Assembly: GCF_021044775.1 (NCBI RefSeq)
Contig: NZ_JAJNOQ010000003.1
Location: 124,001-188,000 of the forward strand
DNA: 64,000 nucleotides
Direction: 5' to 3'
From: Paraeggerthella hominis
GTDB lineage: Bacteria > Actinomycetota > Coriobacteriia > Coriobacteriales > Eggerthellaceae
Both the position numbers and the translations under genes were made by a program. Below are positions 32,646 through 39,715 of this stretch, piece after piece. The notes under the pieces were generated by a model that ran no database searches, had not been told where the DNA came from, and saw only the letters and a list, made by a program, of their open reading frames with translations. Every line of letters begins with the position of its first letter. Position 1 is the stretch's first letter.

Positions 32646-33603
32646 GGCGAGCCTCCGCTTCGTACAGCGCCATCAGGTCGTCGGCAAGCGATTCCACGTT
32701 GTACAACTGGCGGGGCAGGTCAAGACCCAGCGAGCGCAGCTCGGCTGCAAGCTTGTGCGGGGCCGGCGCGTCCAGCCCGATGGCGCGCAGCTCGTCGCCT
32801 TGCGCGAACACCTCGGCCGGCGTGCCTAGCGCGAACTGCCTGCCTTCGTTCAGCACGAGGATTCGATCGGAGAAACGGGCCAGGTCGTCCATGTTGTGCG
32901 ACACCATCACAACGGTGAGCCCTCCGGCGTGCAGCTCGTTTATGAGGGCGAGGAACTCCTCGCGCGCCACGGGATCGAGCCCCGCGACCGGCTCGTCGAG
33001 CACCAGCACCTGCGGCTCCATGGCCAAAACCCCGGCGAACGCCACGCGCCGCTGCTGTCCTCCGGAAAGCTCGAAGGGGCTTTTGTCTCCCACGACGTCC
33101 GGGTCCAAGCGCACGCTCTCCAGGGCGGCGCGCACGCGCGTCCGCACCTCTTCGTCGGGCACGCCCAGGTTTCGCGGCCCGAACGCCACGTCCTCGTTGA
33201 CGGTGGCGGCGAACAGCTGATGCTCGGGGTACTGGAACACCAGGCCCACCTTGCCGCGGCACGCCTGTGCCTCCCGCTTGTCGGCCAGGTCTTTCCCATC
33301 AAGGAGCACGCGTCCGCGCGTGGGACTCACCAGCCCGTTCATGTGCTGGATGAGCGTGCTCTTCCCGCTTCCGGTGTGGCCGGCCACGCCAAGGAATTCC
33401 CCGTCTTCCAGGGAGAAGTTGATGTCGCGAAGCGCCCATACGGCATTGGGATCCGTTCCCCAGGCGGCTTTGCCGTGGGTTTCAAGCGAGGGCGCCTCTT
33501 CTATCACGCCGGCTTCCCGTCGCTTCTTCAGGCGGCGCTTGTGCTTTTCTTGACGGTCGGGGTCGGAATACGAGTAGCTTACGCCTTCGAAAGCAATGCG
33601 CAT
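32638..33603 (-). CDS. ecfA2: ECF transporter ATPase EcfA2
   Basis: A 321-residue ATPase. It has Walker A GHTGSGKST, a Q-loop in VFQYPEHQLFA, signature ELSGGQQRRVAFAG, Walker B VLVLDEPVAGLD and switch His in VSHNMDDL. An unusual Lys/Arg/Glu-rich insert of about 40 residues follows the first strand (residues 15-50), before DPNAVWALRDINF; this is longer than in ordinary EcfA2. The stop and start overlap its neighbours (ecfA1 by 25 bp, ecfT by 8 bp). Confidence 0.9.
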   Translation of the reverse strand: MRIAFEGVSYSYSDPDRQEKHKRRLKKRREAGVIEEAPSLETHGKAAWGTDPNAVWALRDINFSLEDGEFLGVAGHTGSGKSTLIQHMNGLVSPTRGRVLLDGKDLADKREAQACRGKVGLVFQYPEHQLFAATVNEDVAFGPRNLGVPDEEVRTRVRAALESVRLDPDVVGDKSPFELSGGQQRRVAFAGVLAMEPQVLVLDEPVAGLDPVAREEFLALINELHAGGLTVVMVSHNMDDLARFSDRILVLNEGRQFALGTPAEVFAQGDELRAIGLDAPAPHKLAAELRSLGLDLPRQLYNVESLADDLMALYEAEARHA

Positions 33604-34400
33604 AGCTCCTCCTTCAAGGCTTCGGTTTCAACATGCATGCCTACGGGCACGCCGCGCTGCTTGAGCGCAAGCGAAAGCGCGGCGGCGAACGGTACGTCGA
33701 GGTTCAGGCTTTCCAGCAGCTCTGCTCGTACGAGTACTTCTTGAGGGGTTCCGTCGCAGGCGACGCGGCCGTTCTCCAGCACGATGACGCGATCCGCCTG
33801 AGCCGCTTCCTCCATGAAATGCGTGATCATGACGATGGTCATGCCGCGATCGTGCAGTTCGTGGCACACGCGCATAAGGCCCTTGCGTCCGCGCGGATCA
33901 AGCATGGCGGTCGCCTCGTCGAGCACCAGGATGTCCGGCTCCATGGCCAAGACGCCCGCGATGGCTACGCGCTGCTTCTGCCCGCCCGACAGCGCCGCGG
34001 TCTCGCGCTTGTCGTAGCCCTGCAGACCCACGTCCGCCAGCGCGTCCGCTACGCGCCGGCGCAGCTCCTCGGTGGGCACGCCCAGGTTTTCCGGCCCGAA
34101 CGCCACGTCGTTTTCGATGAGGCTGGCAACCAGCTGGTCGTCGGGGTTCTGAAACACCATGCCTGCGTTGCTTCGGATGAAATACGTTGCATGCTCGTCG
34201 CGCGTGTCGCGGCCAAGCACGGTGACGCTGCCCTCGTCGGGGGTTAGAAGCGCGTTCACGTGCTTGGCTAGCGTCGATTTGCCCGACCCGTTTCCGCCGA
34301 GAACGCACACGAACTCGCCTTGCTGAATGCGCGCGTCCACGCCGTCGAGCACGAACGCCTCTCCGTCGTATGTGAATCCCACCTTGGAGAACTCGATCAT
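33579..34400 (-). CDS. ecfA1: ECF transporter ATPase EcfA1
   Basis: A 273-residue ATPase with Walker A GGNGSGKST near residue 37, Q-loop VFQNPDDQLVA, signature ALSGGQKQRVAIAG, Walker B ILVLDEATAMLD and switch His in ITHFMEEA. ATG 34400 with GAAGGA is preferred; the frame is open to 34490, but those 30 residues are basic and unlike EcfA1. It forms the heterodimeric motor with EcfA2. Confidence 0.9.
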   Translation of the reverse strand: MIEFSKVGFTYDGEAFVLDGVDARIQQGEFVCVLGGNGSGKSTLAKHVNALLTPDEGSVTVLGRDTRDEHATYFIRSNAGMVFQNPDDQLVASLIENDVAFGPENLGVPTEELRRRVADALADVGLQGYDKRETAALSGGQKQRVAIAGVLAMEPDILVLDEATAMLDPRGRKGLMRVCHELHDRGMTIVMITHFMEEAAQADRVIVLENGRVACDGTPQEVLVRAELLESLNLDVPFAAALSLALKQRGVPVGMHVETEALKEELCALLSKA

Positions 34401-34543
34401 AAGCAGCGGTCCTTCTTTCCTTTTTGTCGCGAGTGCGGTTGCCGGGCGGTGCCCTTTTCCGTGCTTCGGCTTGAGCTCGTCGGCGGTCAAAACTTGCGGC
34501 CGCCGACGGCTGGTCTGCTGAAAAGCCCTGGGAAAAGAAGGGT

Positions 34544-35140
34544 TTAACGCCCCTTGACCTGCTTTTTCTTCGGGGTGATCAGGTTGGAGATGCTTTTGTA
34601 CACGATCAAGGTCAAAACGGCGTTCAGCGCGCCCTTCACCAAATTGAACGGGGCAAGGACGGGGATGATCATGGCGATCACCGCATCAAGCGGAACGCCC
34701 AGCCACGCCGGCGTGATGATCAGGTTGCCCACGATGGCCATGAGCGTTGCAGCAAGGACGGACAGGACAAGGCCTAGCACGCCGCCCTTGAACGACCGCG
34801 TTTTGCGGTATACGATGGCTGCGGGCAAGATGAAGCCGGTGACTACCAGGATGTTCATGAGCGCACCCGAAAAGTCGGCGAACAAGATGCCGTGGATCAC
34901 GGCGCCCACGATGCCGACCGACAATCCGGCTGCGGGGCCGAACGCGAATCCGCATACCATGGCCGGCATGGCGGAGGCATCGTATTTCAGCCAGGTCACG
35001 CCGGGTAGCAGCGGAAATTCGACGAACGAAAGCAGTACGCCGATCGCGCACAGCAGCGCCATCGTGACCAATTGGCGGGTTTCCCATTTGTTCGTGTTGG
35101 TGAATGCGGGCGCGTGAGCGTCTTTGTTGTTGGCTGCCAT
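34544..35140 (-). CDS. ribU: Riboflavin ECF transporter S component RibU
   Basis: A 198-residue membrane protein with six hydrophobic segments. The family features are the EcfT-docking Ala region after LVTMALLCAIGVLLSFVEFPL, the external PGVTWLKYDASAMPAMVCGFAFGP and the C-terminal NLVKGALNAVLTL. Riboflavin is assigned because an FMN riboswitch and terminator lie directly upstream. It is the first gene of the unit ribU-ecfA1-ecfA2-ecfT, so the ECF motor is here dedicated to, or co-controlled with, flavin uptake, which fits a cell making many flavoproteins. Confidence 0.92.
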   Translation of the reverse strand: MAANNKDAHAPAFTNTNKWETRQLVTMALLCAIGVLLSFVEFPLLPGVTWLKYDASAMPAMVCGFAFGPAAGLSVGIVGAVIHGILFADFSGALMNILVVTGFILPAAIVYRKTRSFKGGVLGLVLSVLAATLMAIVGNLIITPAWLGVPLDAVIAMIIPVLAPFNLVKGALNAVLTLIVYKSISNLITPKKKQVKGR

Positions 35141-35191
35141 GGCAACCCCTTTCTTTCCAGGCCGATTGCGTGCGGGTCAGGTTTTCCGGCC

Positions 35192-35237
35192 AAAAAAGAA
35201 AACAAGCCCGTATGAATTCCTTCCATACAGGCTTGTT
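35192..35237 (-). terminator. Riboswitch-linked terminator
   Basis: On minus, AACAAGCCTGTATG pairs with CATACGGGCTTGTT (35201-35237, one G-T pair) and is followed by TTCTTTTTT (35200-35192). It is between the FMN aptamer and ribU, so flavin binding should stop transcription. Confidence 0.85.
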
Positions 35238-35283
35238 GGGTCCGCCGATGCAAAGCGCGCGTGCGCTGCGTTCGCGGATCTCT

Positions 35284-35440
35284 GCCTCTTCCATCCGGAC
35301 TATACCGTTGGTCCCGGGATCTCACCGGAATCAGCCTGCACAGCATGGCGCCACGCAGGGTCGCGGACTCTCGGCTTGCTGCAGCGCGAAGCTGCGGGCC
35401 GAATTACCGCCAGTGAGGAATTGCACCTCGCCCTGAAACA
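35284..35440 (-). promoter_or_regulatory. FMN riboswitch (RFN element)
   Basis: Read on minus, the conserved blocks appear in order: CAGGGCGAGGTGCAATTCCT, CACTGGCGGTAA, CCGAGAGTCCGCGACC, TGATTCCGGTGAGATCCCGG, GACCAACGGTATAGTCCGG and ATGGAAGAGGCAGA. These match the FMN aptamer core closely. A variable stem with a GCTGCAGCGCGAAGCTGC-like loop sits between the second and third blocks. Confidence 0.95.
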
Positions 35441-35613
35441 GAATCCATGGCGCACATTGTAACCACCTCGCTGATCTGTGGCAAGCGTTTCTCACGGAAT
35501 GCGGACAGGATCGAATTTTTGTGGCGTTGCGGCGCCCGGCGTTGTGACGCCGGGTGCTGGACGCTGGGCGTTGGACATCGGGCGCTGGACGGGATCGAAA
35601 GCGCTTCCGTGAA

Positions 35614-35675
35614 CGCATTGTCGCCCGAAACGTACGGTTTCTCGGCGAAAACCGTACGTTTCGGGCGACAATGCG
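35614..35675. repeat. Long perfect inverted repeat
   Basis: Two 27-base arms (35614-35640 and 35649-35675) are perfect complements around an 8-base loop. The arms contain TCGCCCGAAACGTACGG. The 70 bases before it are a run of imperfect GC-rich units (GCGCTGGAC, GGGCGTTGGAC). Nothing in 35441-35735 looks coding. It could be an exceptionally strong hairpin or a small mobile/REP-like element. A promoter (TTGCCT, 18 bases, TATAAT at 35736) follows for the next gene. Confidence 0.85.
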
Positions 35676-35790
35676 CGGCGGGGCGGGTTGACCTGCTGCT
35701 GGGCCGTTCTTTTGCCTGCTGGCGGATTGCTCCCGTATAATGCCGGTACGCGAAAACATGGCGCACGCCATGGGGAACGAAGGGGGAGCA

Positions 35791-36294
35791 ATGGGACAGA
35801 GCGGGGTCGTGAACGAGCCGCTGATCAAAAACCCGCTGGTGAAGGCTATTCGGGAGTTGCTGGAGCACCGCGCGCTTTGGCTGTACCTGCTTACGGACGA
35901 GGCCGCGAAGGCCGGCGCCGATCCGGCGACGTTCGCGCCGGCAGCGGTCAAGCGCTGCGGCTTGTTTCAGGGGGCGGAGTTGGTTGCAAAGGGCGGCGGC
36001 ACGCATAGTTTGAAGAGCCTCAAGAAGGGGCTGTTCGGCAAGCCGGCCCAGATGGTGTTCGAGATGGACGTCAAAGACGTGCAGGACGATCGGTTCGAGC
36101 TGGAATTTCATTACTGCCCGCTGGTGAAGGCGTGGCAGAAGCAGGGTTGCACCGACGAGGAGATTTCCAACCTGTGCGATTGGGCCATGTGCGGCGATCG
36201 CGGCATCGGCGAGGCGTACGGCTGCGAGCTGGACCTGCCCAAGACCATCGCGCGCGGCGACGATGTGTGCCACCTGATCTACCATCGGAGGTAG
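35791..36294 (+). CDS. L-2-amino-thiazoline-4-carboxylic acid hydrolase-like protein
   Basis: A 167-residue cytoplasmic protein. The C-terminal part HYCPLVKAWQKQGCTDEEI followed by CDWAMCGDRGI has the Cys pattern of the ATC-hydrolase family (L2-ATC hydrolase), named for an enzyme opening a thiazoline ring on the way to cysteine. Many family members have no proven function. ATG 35791 follows AAGGGGGAG; three upstream ATGs (35740, 35758, 35770) are in frame. The next genes are amino-acid symporters, but a hairpin separates them. Confidence 0.7.
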   Translation: MGQSGVVNEPLIKNPLVKAIRELLEHRALWLYLLTDEAAKAGADPATFAPAAVKRCGLFQGAELVAKGGGTHSLKSLKKGLFGKPAQMVFEMDVKDVQDDRFELEFHYCPLVKAWQKQGCTDEEISNLCDWAMCGDRGIGEAYGCELDLPKTIARGDDVCHLIYHRR

Positions 36295-36343
36295 GCCCGT
36301 CCTCGACGAGCTGGGGCGATTCGGCAGATCGCCGGTTTCGTGA

Positions 36344-36392
36344 ACCTAGCGTGCGAAGCGCGGCATCGATGCGATGTTTCGCACGCTAGGTT
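36344..36392. repeat. Inverted repeat before the first AGCS gene
   Basis: AACCTAGCGTGCGAA (36344-36358) and its perfect complement (36378-36392), with a 19-base loop. It may end the ATC-hydrolase transcript or act as an operator, because TAGCGTGCGAA recurs before the second AGCS gene (38032-38042). Confidence 0.75.
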
Positions 36393-36458
36393 ACAGTTTG
36401 TGTATACCCGACGGGAATTTTCCTTCGCCGGTTCGTGCGGGGGTACAATAGCGAAATT

Positions 36459-37907
36459 ATGTTTGAGATTCTCAACACCATCGACAGCTTTGTATGGGGC
36501 CCGGCCATGATCGCGCTCCTTTTGGGCTCGCATCTGTTCTTTACGGTGAAGACGGGCTTCATCCAGCGTAAACTGCCCCAGGCCATCAAGCTCTCGCTCA
36601 CCTCGGATCCCGAGGGCAAAGGCGACATCAGCCACTTCGGCGCGCTCGCAACGGCGCTGGCGGCCACCATCGGCACGGGCTCCATCGTGGGCGTGGCCAC
36701 GGCTATCCTGGCGGGCGGCCCAGGTGCCGTGTTCTGGATGTGGATCACGGGCGTGTTCGGCATCGCCACCAAGTATGCGGAAGTGTACGCGGCGGTGAAG
36801 TACCGCGTGAAGGACCATAACGGTGCCATGCTGGGCGGCGCCATGTACATTTGGGAACGCGCGTTTCGTCGCAATGACAAGGGCGAACTGGATCCCGGCC
36901 CCGGCGGGCGCACTCCCTGGTGGGCGAAGCTGGGCGCGGTCGCGTTCGCGGCGTTCGCGGCCATTGCCGCCATCGGCACCGGATCGGCCGTGCAGGCGTC
37001 GGCTATGGCCGGCATCATCACCTCGAACGTCGCGGTTCCCGCATGGGCTGTGGGCGTGGTGATCGTGATCCTGGTTTCGGTGGTCATCTTCGGCGGCGTG
37101 GAATCCATATCCAAAGTCTGCGAGAAGCTGGTTCCCTTCATGGCCGTGGCGTATGCCGGCGGATGCATCGTCATCCTCGTGCTCAACGGCCCGCTTCTGG
37201 GTCAGGCGCTCGGTCTTATCCTCGAGTGCGCGTTCACTCCGAAGGCCGCGTTCGGCGGCGCCGTGGGCAGCGGCATCATGGTCGCCTTGCAGTTCGGCTG
37301 CGCGCGCGGCCTGTTCTCCAACGAATCCGGCCTGGGCTCCGCGCCCATCGTGGCGGCAGCGGCTTCCACGCGCAACCCTGCTCAGCAGGCGCTTGTTGCC
37401 ATGACCGGCACGTTTTGGTCCACTGTCGTGATCTGCGCGCTGACCGGCATCGTGCTGGTGTCCACCATGCTCGCGCATCCCGACATCGCCTCCGACATCT
37501 TGGAGAATCCCACGTTGTACTCGGGCGCCCAGCTGGCAAGCGAGGCGTTCTCGAAGATCCCCTACATCGGAACGCCTATTCTGGTGCTGGGCATGGTGGC
37601 GTTCAGCTACACCACCATCCTGGGTTGGTCGTACTACGGCAGCCGCTGCATCACGTACCTGTTCGGGCGCTACGCTATTCGTCCGTATCAGGTGGTGTAC
37701 GTGGCCGTGGCGTTTTTGGGAGCTATCGGCGTAGGCGACGTCGTCTGGCTGATCAGTGATATCGGCAACGCGCTCATGGCCATTCCCAATATCGTGGTGG
37801 TTCTCATGCTGTCCGGCATGGTCGCTCGGGAGACGCGGCACTACATTTACGACGGCAATCTCGACGAAGCCGACGACGCTCCTATCCCGCAGCTGGAAGG
37901 GAAGTAG
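36459..37907 (+). CDS. Sodium:alanine/glycine symporter (AGCS family), copy 1
   Basis: A 482-residue membrane protein with about eleven hydrophobic segments. AGCS signatures include FIQRKLPQAIKLS, GDISHFGALATALAATIGTGSIVG, the substrate region GCARGLFSNESGLGSAPI and GWSYYGSRCITYLFG. It imports alanine or glycine with Na+. ATG 36459 follows a TACAAT box (36444-36449) by only ten bases and lacks a good ribosome site, so the mRNA may be leaderless. Copy 2 follows 273 bp later. Confidence 0.88.
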   Translation: MFEILNTIDSFVWGPAMIALLLGSHLFFTVKTGFIQRKLPQAIKLSLTSDPEGKGDISHFGALATALAATIGTGSIVGVATAILAGGPGAVFWMWITGVFGIATKYAEVYAAVKYRVKDHNGAMLGGAMYIWERAFRRNDKGELDPGPGGRTPWWAKLGAVAFAAFAAIAAIGTGSAVQASAMAGIITSNVAVPAWAVGVVIVILVSVVIFGGVESISKVCEKLVPFMAVAYAGGCIVILVLNGPLLGQALGLILECAFTPKAAFGGAVGSGIMVALQFGCARGLFSNESGLGSAPIVAAAASTRNPAQQALVAMTGTFWSTVVICALTGIVLVSTMLAHPDIASDILENPTLYSGAQLASEAFSKIPYIGTPILVLGMVAFSYTTILGWSYYGSRCITYLFGRYAIRPYQVVYVAVAFLGAIGVGDVVWLISDIGNALMAIPNIVVVLMLSGMVARETRHYIYDGNLDEADDAPIPQLEGK

Positions 37908-38180
37908 GGCTCGCCCGCTCGTCCGCGGATGCGCGTTTTCGCTCGTCCCCCCTGCCCGCGGCGCCGTTCGCTGACAATTTCGCATTTGGTATCAAGCTGC
38001 AACGTGCTGCCTCGTTATAATCCGGGTACTTTAGCGTGCGAAAGTGCCCATACCGAAACGGCTTCCATCGTTCTCGCCATGCGCCGATGATGCCCAGCGC
38101 TTTGCCGGGGCGGTGCAACCTGCTTCGGTATAGACTCTTCGCCTGCTTTCGTACACAAGGAAAGAGAGAGGGGTTGGGGT

Positions 38181-39596
38181 ATGGACATCGTTCAGCTTAT
38201 CAGCGACATCGATGCGTTCGTGTGGGGCCCGCCGATGATCATTCTGCTGCTGGGTTCTCACCTGTTCCTGACGTTTCGCACGGGATTCATCCAGCGCAAG
38301 CTGCCGACGGCCATCAAGCTGTCGGTGACGAAGGATCCGGACGCACCGGGGGATATCAGCCAGTTCGGTGCGTTGACCACGGCGCTTTCGGCCACCATCG
38401 GCACGGGCAACATCGTGGGCGTGGGCACCGCCATCCTGGCGGGCGGTCCGGGCGCGGTGCTGTGGATGTGGCTTACGGGCGTGTTCGGCATGGCTACCAA
38501 GTATTCCGAGACGTACGCAGCCGTGAAGTACCGCGTGAAGGACCATAACGGCAACATGCTGGGCGGAGCGATGTACGCGTGGCGCCGTGCGTTCGAGAAG
38601 GACGGGAAGACGCCCTGGTACGGCGTGCTGGGGGCGGGTGCCTTCGCCCTGTTCGCCGCTGTGGCTTCGTTCGGCATTGGATCCGCGGTCCAGTCCAGCG
38701 CGATGACGGGCATTATCACCTCGAACGCTCCCGGCGTTCCCGCGTGGGGCATCGGGTTGGCTATCGTCATCATGGTGTCGCTCGTCATCTTCGGCGGCAT
38801 CAAGATCATCTCCAAGGTATGCGAGAAGCTGGTTCCGTTCATGGCTATCGCGTACGCATGGGGCTGTATCGTGATCATTGGAATGAACTGGGAATACGTG
38901 TGGCCCGCCATCTGCTTGATCTTCGAATGCGCCTTCACGCCGAAGGCTGCGTTCGGCGGCGCCGTGGGCAGCGGCCTTATGATGGCGCTGCAGTTCGGTT
39001 GCGCGCGCGGCCTGTTCTCCAACGAGTCCGGCCTGGGTTCCGCGCCCATCGTGGCCTCGGCCGCGTCCACGCGCAACCCGGCACGCCAGGCGCTCGTGTC
39101 CATGACCGGTACGTTCTGGGACACGGTGGTCATCTGCGCTTTGACGGGCATCGTGCTGGTTTCCACGATGATCGCGAACCCCGGCATCATGGAGAGCGGT
39201 CAGGTTTCCGCTGGCGCCGACCTGACAAGCGCGGCGTTCGCGTCGATTCCCTACATCGGCACGCCTATCCTGGTGATCGGCATGATCCTGTTCGCATACA
39301 CCACCATCCTGGGTTGGTCGTACTACGGCAACCGCTGCGTCACGTACCTGTTCGGCAAGCACGCCATTCGCCCGTACCAGGTGCTCTACGTAGCCGTGGC
39401 GTTCTTGGGCGCCATCGGCATCGGCGATTTGGTGTGGACCATCTCGGACATCACCAACGCGCTCATGGCCGTTCCGAACATCATCGTCGTGCTGTTGCTT
39501 TCGGGGCTGATCGCTCGCGAGACCAAGCATTACGTGTGGGAGAAAAACCTCGACGAGGCGGACGATACCGAGATTCCCGTGCTCGAGAGCAAGTAG
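38181..39596 (+). CDS. Sodium:alanine/glycine symporter (AGCS family), copy 2
   Basis: A 471-residue paralogue of the preceding gene, with the same motifs (SQFGALTTALSATIGTGNIVG, GCARGLFSNESGLGSAPI, GWSYYGNRCVTYLFG) and high identity throughout, pointing to tandem duplication. It lacks a short stretch present in copy 1 (near NDKGELDPGPGG). ATG 38181 follows GAGAGAGGGG. A TATAAT box (38016-38021) lies 160 bases upstream, so the leader is long. A terminator follows. Confidence 0.88.
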   Translation: MDIVQLISDIDAFVWGPPMIILLLGSHLFLTFRTGFIQRKLPTAIKLSVTKDPDAPGDISQFGALTTALSATIGTGNIVGVGTAILAGGPGAVLWMWLTGVFGMATKYSETYAAVKYRVKDHNGNMLGGAMYAWRRAFEKDGKTPWYGVLGAGAFALFAAVASFGIGSAVQSSAMTGIITSNAPGVPAWGIGLAIVIMVSLVIFGGIKIISKVCEKLVPFMAIAYAWGCIVIIGMNWEYVWPAICLIFECAFTPKAAFGGAVGSGLMMALQFGCARGLFSNESGLGSAPIVASAASTRNPARQALVSMTGTFWDTVVICALTGIVLVSTMIANPGIMESGQVSAGADLTSAAFASIPYIGTPILVIGMILFAYTTILGWSYYGNRCVTYLFGKHAIRPYQVLYVAVAFLGAIGIGDLVWTISDITNALMAVPNIIVVLLLSGLIARETKHYVWEKNLDEADDTEIPVLESK

Positions 39597-39634
39597 CTTG
39601 CAGCTTGCACGGTGCTCGTCTCGACAACGCACCG

Positions 39635-39675
39635 AACAGCCCGGCGCCGTATTGACGCTGGGCTGTTCTTTTTTT
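39635..39675 (+). terminator. Terminator after the second AGCS gene
   Basis: AACAGCCCGGCG pairs with CGCTGGGCTGTT (one mismatch) and is followed by CTTTTTTTG. Confidence 0.85.
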
Positions 39676-39715
39676 GCGGGGGTCGCGAGTTTGCCTTGCG
39701 CGGGAAGCGAGCCGG

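Noticed and set aside
35447..35740. 97-codon frame over the FMN-riboswitch upstream region
   Set aside because: It reads through the 27-bp inverted repeat, is rich in Cys/Arg, and has no ribosome site.
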